From positions 50,539 through 114,538 of the forward strand of contig JAUNGC010000010.1 in the NCBI GenBank assembly GCA_030524745.1: a DNA stretch of 64,000 nucleotides. Direction: 5' to 3'. The notes under the pieces were generated by a model, which ran no database searches, was not told where the DNA came from, and saw only the letters and a program-made list of their open reading frames with translations. Source of the DNA: Eubacteriales bacterium. Its GTDB lineage: Bacteria > Bacillota > Clostridia > Lachnospirales > Lachnospiraceae. The position numbers and the translations under genes are program-made. This document shows positions 60,662 through 64,000 of this stretch, piece by piece; within the stretch, counting starts at the first letter, position 1, and every line of letters begins with the position of its first letter.

Positions 60662-61993
60662 ATGCTTTACTCCAACAGAGATCTGAGAAAATTGATTGTG
60701 CCGCTGCTGGTGGAACAGATCCTGGCGATTGCAGTCGGCATGGCGGATACCATTATGGTTTCGGCGGCGGGAGAAGCGGCCGTCTCCGGCGTTTCTTTGG
60801 TGGATACGGTCAACATCCTGCTCATCAACATATTTTCCGCATTGGCGACGGGCGGCGCGGTTGTGGCAGGTCATTTCCTGGGGAAAAAGAAAAAAGAGGA
60901 TGCCTGCAAAACCGCCTGGCAGATTTTGGAATTTGCCACTTTGCTTGCGTTTGTGATTTCGGTTGTGTTTATTGCGGCCCATGACCAGCTTCTGCGGCTG
61001 ATGTTTGGGCAGATCGAACCGGAAGTCATGCAGGCGAGCAAAACCTATCTGATTATTACAACGTTATCGTTTGTGGCGTTGGCAGTTTATAATTCCTGCG
61101 CCGCACTTTTTCGCGCGATGAACAGCGCTAAAATAACGATGTGGGTATCTCTGCTCATGAATGCGATCAATGTGGTAGGAAATGCGATTTGCATTTACGG
61201 ATTGCATATGGATGTGGCGGGCGTTGCAATTCCAACGACAATATCCCGTTACGTAGCGGCAATTGTGATCTTTGTTCTGATATTTGATAAAAAGAAAGAG
61301 ATCAATCTTTGCGGACAGCTACGCCTGGGATTTGACGGACAGCTAATCAAAAAAATTCTCTATATTGCGGTGCCGAACGGTCTGGAAAACAGTATGTTTC
61401 AGCTAGGGAAAATTCTGGTTATCAGCGCGGTTTCAACGATGGGGACTGCGGCCATTGCGGCGAACGCGGTGGCGAACACGCTGGCCTGTTGGAATATTTT
61501 GCCCGGCATTGCGATCAATCTGGCGTTGGTTTCCGTTGTCAGCGTTTGCGTGGGAGCCGGCGAGTACGGACAAGCCCGCTATTACACAAAGAAACTTTGT
61601 ATGATTGCTGAATTTGGGACGATTGCGATGTCTGTGATTTTATTTTTTGCAGTTCCCCATATTGCGCCTTTTTATAATCTGGGAACGGAAGCGCTTCAGA
61701 TGACGGTGGATGTGATGCGCTTTCATGCTGTGATGGCAGTCGTTCTGTGGGTTCTGTCCTTTTCCCTTCCCAATACGCTGCGCGCAGCCGGGGATGTGAT
61801 GATGCCAATGGTAATCGCAACAGCGTCCATGTGGCTGTTCCGCGTTGTTGCAGCATACATTTTTACTTATGTATTTCATTTTGGACTATTAGCGATCTGG
61901 GTAGCAATGATTATCGATTGGGCGTTCCGCGCCGTCTGCTACATTTTCCGGTACAGAGGCCATAAGTGGGAAACGTTTGGGCAGAAGGACTGA
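60662..61993 (+). CDS. MATE family efflux transporter
   Basis: 443-aa integral membrane protein with twelve TM helices, start LIVPLLVEQILAIAVGMADT and internal ATGGAVVAGHFLGKKKKEDA, which is characteristic of MATE (DinF/NorM-like) exporters. It likely expels cationic or amphiphilic compounds using an ion gradient. The ATG at 60662 follows CGGGAGAG. It is independent of the polysaccharide locus 27 kb away; a role as its flippase is possible but unlikely from distance and family. Confidence 0.92.
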   Translation: MLYSNRDLRKLIVPLLVEQILAIAVGMADTIMVSAAGEAAVSGVSLVDTVNILLINIFSALATGGAVVAGHFLGKKKKEDACKTAWQILEFATLLAFVISVVFIAAHDQLLRLMFGQIEPEVMQASKTYLIITTLSFVALAVYNSCAALFRAMNSAKITMWVSLLMNAINVVGNAICIYGLHMDVAGVAIPTTISRYVAAIVIFVLIFDKKKEINLCGQLRLGFDGQLIKKILYIAVPNGLENSMFQLGKILVISAVSTMGTAAIAANAVANTLACWNILPGIAINLALVSVVSVCVGAGEYGQARYYTKKLCMIAEFGTIAMSVILFFAVPHIAPFYNLGTEALQMTVDVMRFHAVMAVVLWVLSFSLPNTLRAAGDVMMPMVIATASMWLFRVVAAYIFTYVFHFGLLAIWVAMIIDWAFRAVCYIFRYRGHKWETFGQKD

Positions 61994-62007
61994 CAGAAAA
62001 ATACATT

Positions 62008-62036
62008 TTGACATACTGAGGTTTACAACTTATAAT
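62008..62036 (+). promoter_or_regulatory. guaA: Perfect consensus sigma-A promoter of guaA
   Basis: TTGACA, 17-nt spacer, TATAAT: identical to the consensus at all twelve positions. The start would be near 62043, giving a leader of about 40 nt that is too short for a purine riboswitch. Expression should be strong and constitutive. Confidence 0.92.
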
Positions 62037-62082
62037 AGGAACATCTTATGTGTTATGTGGAAAAATGAGCAGGAGGAACGCA

Positions 62083-63624
62083 ATGGAAAGAGAACTGGTT
62101 ATTGTTCTTGATTTTGGCGGACAGTACAATCAATTGATTGCCAGAAGAGTCAGAGAGTGTAATGTTTATTGTGAAGTTCATCCGTGTACCTTAAGCCTTG
62201 AGAAAATCAGGGAGATGCATCCGAAGGGAATTATCTTCACAGGCGGTCCGAATAGCGTATATGGAGAGGACTCTCCCAGGTGTCCGAAAGAGATGTTTGA
62301 AATGGGCATTCCGATCCTGGGAATCTGCTACGGATCACAACTGATGGCTTATATGCTGGGAGGCAGCGTGAAGACTGCGCCTGTCAGCGAGTACGGAAAA
62401 ACGGAAGTGGATGTGGATACGGCATCGCCGATTTTTGAGAATGTTTCGGAAAAGACGATCTGTTGGATGAGCCACACCGATTATATCGAATCTGCTCCGA
62501 CAGATTTTAAGGTTACCGCGCACACTCCTGTGTGTCCGGTAGCGGGCATGGAGAATGCCGGGAAGAAGCTTTATGCAGTCCAGTTCCATCCGGAAGTGAT
62601 GCATACCCAGGAAGGCAAGCAGATGCTTTCCAATTTTGTATATAATGTCTGCGGCTGCTCGGGCGACTGGAAAATGGATTCTTTCGTGGAGACCACAATC
62701 CGGCAGATTCGGGAAAAAGTCGGCGGCGGTAAGGTTCTCTGCGCCCTTTCCGGCGGTGTGGACTCTTCTGTGGCAGCAGTTCTTTTATCCAAGGCAGTCG
62801 GCAAACAGTTGACCTGTGTATTCGTGGACCACGGCCTTCTTCGCAAAAATGAAGGTGATGAAGTGGAATCCGTATTCGGTCCTGAAGGACAGTACGATTT
62901 AAATTTCGTCCGCGTCAACGCGCAGGAACGTTTCTATGGTAAACTCGCGGGAGTGACCGACCCGGAAAAGAAGCGGAAAATCATCGGCGAAGAATTCATC
63001 CGCGTCTTTGAAGAAGAAGCGAAGAAAATCGGCGCAGTGGATTTCCTGGTACAGGGAACCATTTATCCCGATGTCATTGAAAGCGGTCTTGGCAAATCGG
63101 CAGTCATTAAATCCCATCACAACGTGGGCGGCCTTCCTGACTGTGTGGATTTTAAAGAGATCATTGAGCCGCTGCGCCTTCTGTTTAAAGATGAAGTCCG
63201 CAGAGCAGGTTTGGAACTGGGTATTCCGGACTATCTGGTATATCGCCAGCCGTTCCCCGGCCCCGGTTTGGGCGTCCGCATCGTCGGCGAAGTGACGGCG
63301 GACAAGGTCCGCATCGTGCAGGATGCGGATGCAATCTACCGCGAGGAACTTGCAAAAGCAGGATGCGACAAAGGTCTCGGCCAGTATTTCGCAGCGCTCA
63401 CCAATATGCGCTCCGTCGGCGTTATGGGAGATGAAAGAACTTATGATTATGCCGTGGCGCTGCGTGCGGTGATTACCTCGGACTTCATGACCGCAGAAGC
63501 GGCGGAAATTCCGTTTGAAGTGCTGTCGAAAGTGATGAACCGGGTGATTAATGAGGTCAAGGGCGTTAATAGGGTTCTCTATGATCTGACGAGTAAGCCG
63601 CCTGGGACGATTGAGTTTGAATAG
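62083..63624 (+). CDS. guaA: GMP synthase (glutamine-hydrolysing)
   Basis: 513-aa enzyme making GMP from XMP and glutamine. The N-terminal class I amidotransferase has catalytic Cys in [13 protein letters not shown] and the His-Glu pair in [12 protein letters not shown]. The ATP pyrophosphatase domain has the PP-loop [15 protein letters not shown], and the C-terminal dimer domain ends KPPGTIEFE, as in all GuaA. The frame opens at 62050, but AGGAGGAACGCA precedes the ATG at 62083. Complete. Confidence 0.98.
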   Translation: MERELVIVLDFGGQYNQLIARRVRECNVYCEVHPCTLSLEKIREMHPKGIIFTGGPNSVYGEDSPRCPKEMFEMGIPILGICYGSQLMAYMLGGSVKTAPVSEYGKTEVDVDTASPIFENVSEKTICWMSHTDYIESAPTDFKVTAHTPVCPVAGMENAGKKLYAVQFHPEVMHTQEGKQMLSNFVYNVCGCSGDWKMDSFVETTIRQIREKVGGGKVLCALSGGVDSSVAAVLLSKAVGKQLTCVFVDHGLLRKNEGDEVESVFGPEGQYDLNFVRVNAQERFYGKLAGVTDPEKKRKIIGEEFIRVFEEEAKKIGAVDFLVQGTIYPDVIESGLGKSAVIKSHHNVGGLPDCVDFKEIIEPLRLLFKDEVRRAGLELGIPDYLVYRQPFPGPGLGVRIVGEVTADKVRIVQDADAIYREELAKAGCDKGLGQYFAALTNMRSVGVMGDERTYDYAVALRAVITSDFMTAEAAEIPFEVLSKVMNRVINEVKGVNRVLYDLTSKPPGTIEFE

Positions 63625-63732
63625 TGGACGATATCTTTGCAAAACACGTTTTTTCTCTCTGCAAATTTTAATTTTTTAGCTGAGGGCTGAAAAAGGGAAG
63701 AGAAGCAGGACAAAAAGCAATAAAAAAGTACG

Positions 63733-63778
63733 GACCTTGTAGAAGAAAAATCTTTTCCTCTTCAAGGTCTCTTTTTCG
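63733..63778 (+). terminator. guaA: Intrinsic terminator after guaA
   Basis: GACCTTG / CAAGGTC stem with a pyrimidine/purine loop that can extend pairing (GAAG with CTTC), followed by TCTTTTTC. It lies 109 bp past the guaA stop. Confidence 0.75.
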
Positions 63779-64000
63779 CATTCACAGCCTTTCAGGAGAT
63801 GATTCAGAGGCCTTTTTGATGGAGATGAAGAGGAGAGGAAAAGGTTCAAATTTAAGGAATCTTTTTCCTTATTTTTTAAGCATTTTTCATATTATTGAAT
63901 TGTCTTCATCCCTTTTTCAAAATAGGAGAAGGAAAGAGGGATAAATAGTATTCGCTAGATAGTCCGTACCTCGACTATAGAGGAAAAGTGTGTGACAATA
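63779..64000. other. AT-rich tail of the window without a supported gene
   Basis: The last 220 bp have no start-to-stop frame I would support. They contain purine and pyrimidine runs and short inverted repeats (CCCTTTTTC with GAAAGAGGG, 63910-63941). GTCCGTAC at about 63962 is the complement of GTACGGAC at about 63728, in front of the terminator. The stretch is more AT-rich than the rest, and a gene or element may begin beyond the edge. Confidence 0.4.

Noticed and set aside
60662-61993. MATE protein as the missing Wzx flippase of the polysaccharide locus
   Set aside because: It is 27 kb away, beside spoIIID and guaA, and reads like a drug/cation exporter; the family resemblance to flippases is only general.
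62037-62082. Purine riboswitch ahead of guaA
   Set aside because: The leader after the consensus promoter is about 40 nt, too short for the aptamer and expression platform.

Overview
The window looks like a chromosome segment of an anaerobic, spore-forming Firmicute, most likely a Lachnospiraceae member. This is inferred from gene content: SpoIIID, a Spo0A-type DNA-binding protein, the CdaA/CdaR/GlmM operon, RecD2, an FtsEX-type NlpC/P60 hydrolase, a SWIM-SNF2 helicase, strong AGGAGG ribosome binding sites and roughly even base composition. I see no rRNA, tRNA, CRISPR array, transposase or prophage gene. RecD2 is cut by the left edge.

Layout. 1-8.0 kb is housekeeping: recD2, a ComF-type phosphoribosyltransferase, two membrane proteins, cdaA, cdaR (YbbR), glmM, then ptsH. 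This is the conserved cyclic-di-AMP/cell-wall precursor cluster. 8.2-13.5 kb is leuA followed by a DegT/PseC-type aminotransferase, a fold-type III PLP decarboxylase and an ATP-grasp ligase, which read like a small biosynthetic cassette. 13.5-19.3 kb has a DUF3048 lipoprotein, a GT-C-like transferase, a YuiD-like protein and a DUF6020 protein. 19.4-33.5 kb is a surface polysaccharide locus: a LIC_10190-like membrane protein, manC, an unusual stand-alone Spo0A C-terminal domain protein, GT2 enzymes, a polyprenyl-phosphate sugar transferase, a Wzz-like protein with a degenerate kinase-like tail, an EpsG/Wzy-like polymerase and five more glycosyltransferases. No Wzx flippase and no intact BY-kinase is visible there.

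33.6-41.1 kb is an accessory stretch: an orphan DUF2975 protein, a WYL regulator with an MFS exporter, an aminotransferase divergent from a MocR regulator (with a perfect operator palindrome between overlapping promoters), a GNAT, a DUF1810 protein and a Nudix hydrolase. 41.2-52.1 kb returns to core functions: cls, a FKBP/trigger-factor-like lipoprotein, asnS, an NlpC/P60 hydrolase, a short carbamoyltransferase-family protein, an ABC-F ATPase and a SEC-C methionine aminopeptidase. Two intergenic repeat structures lie here: a tandem hairpin repeat in the probable 5' UTR of cls, and a roughly 420-bp near-palindrome before the carbamoyltransferase gene.

52.2-63.6 kb has a GH2 glycosidase divergent from a coiled-coil protein, an XRE-type protein, the SNF2 helicase, a TrmH-type methyltransferase, spoIIID, a MATE transporter and guaA, whose promoter is perfectly consensus. 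The last 375 bp are AT-rich and hold a terminator but no gene I can support. The observations most worth following are the solo Spo0A DNA-binding domain inside the polysaccharide locus with paired ACAGA/TCTGT palindromes upstream, the large fold-back element, the hairpin repeats ahead of cls, and the transaminase/decarboxylase/ATP-grasp cassette. Every functional call here rests on reading motifs by eye; no database search was run.
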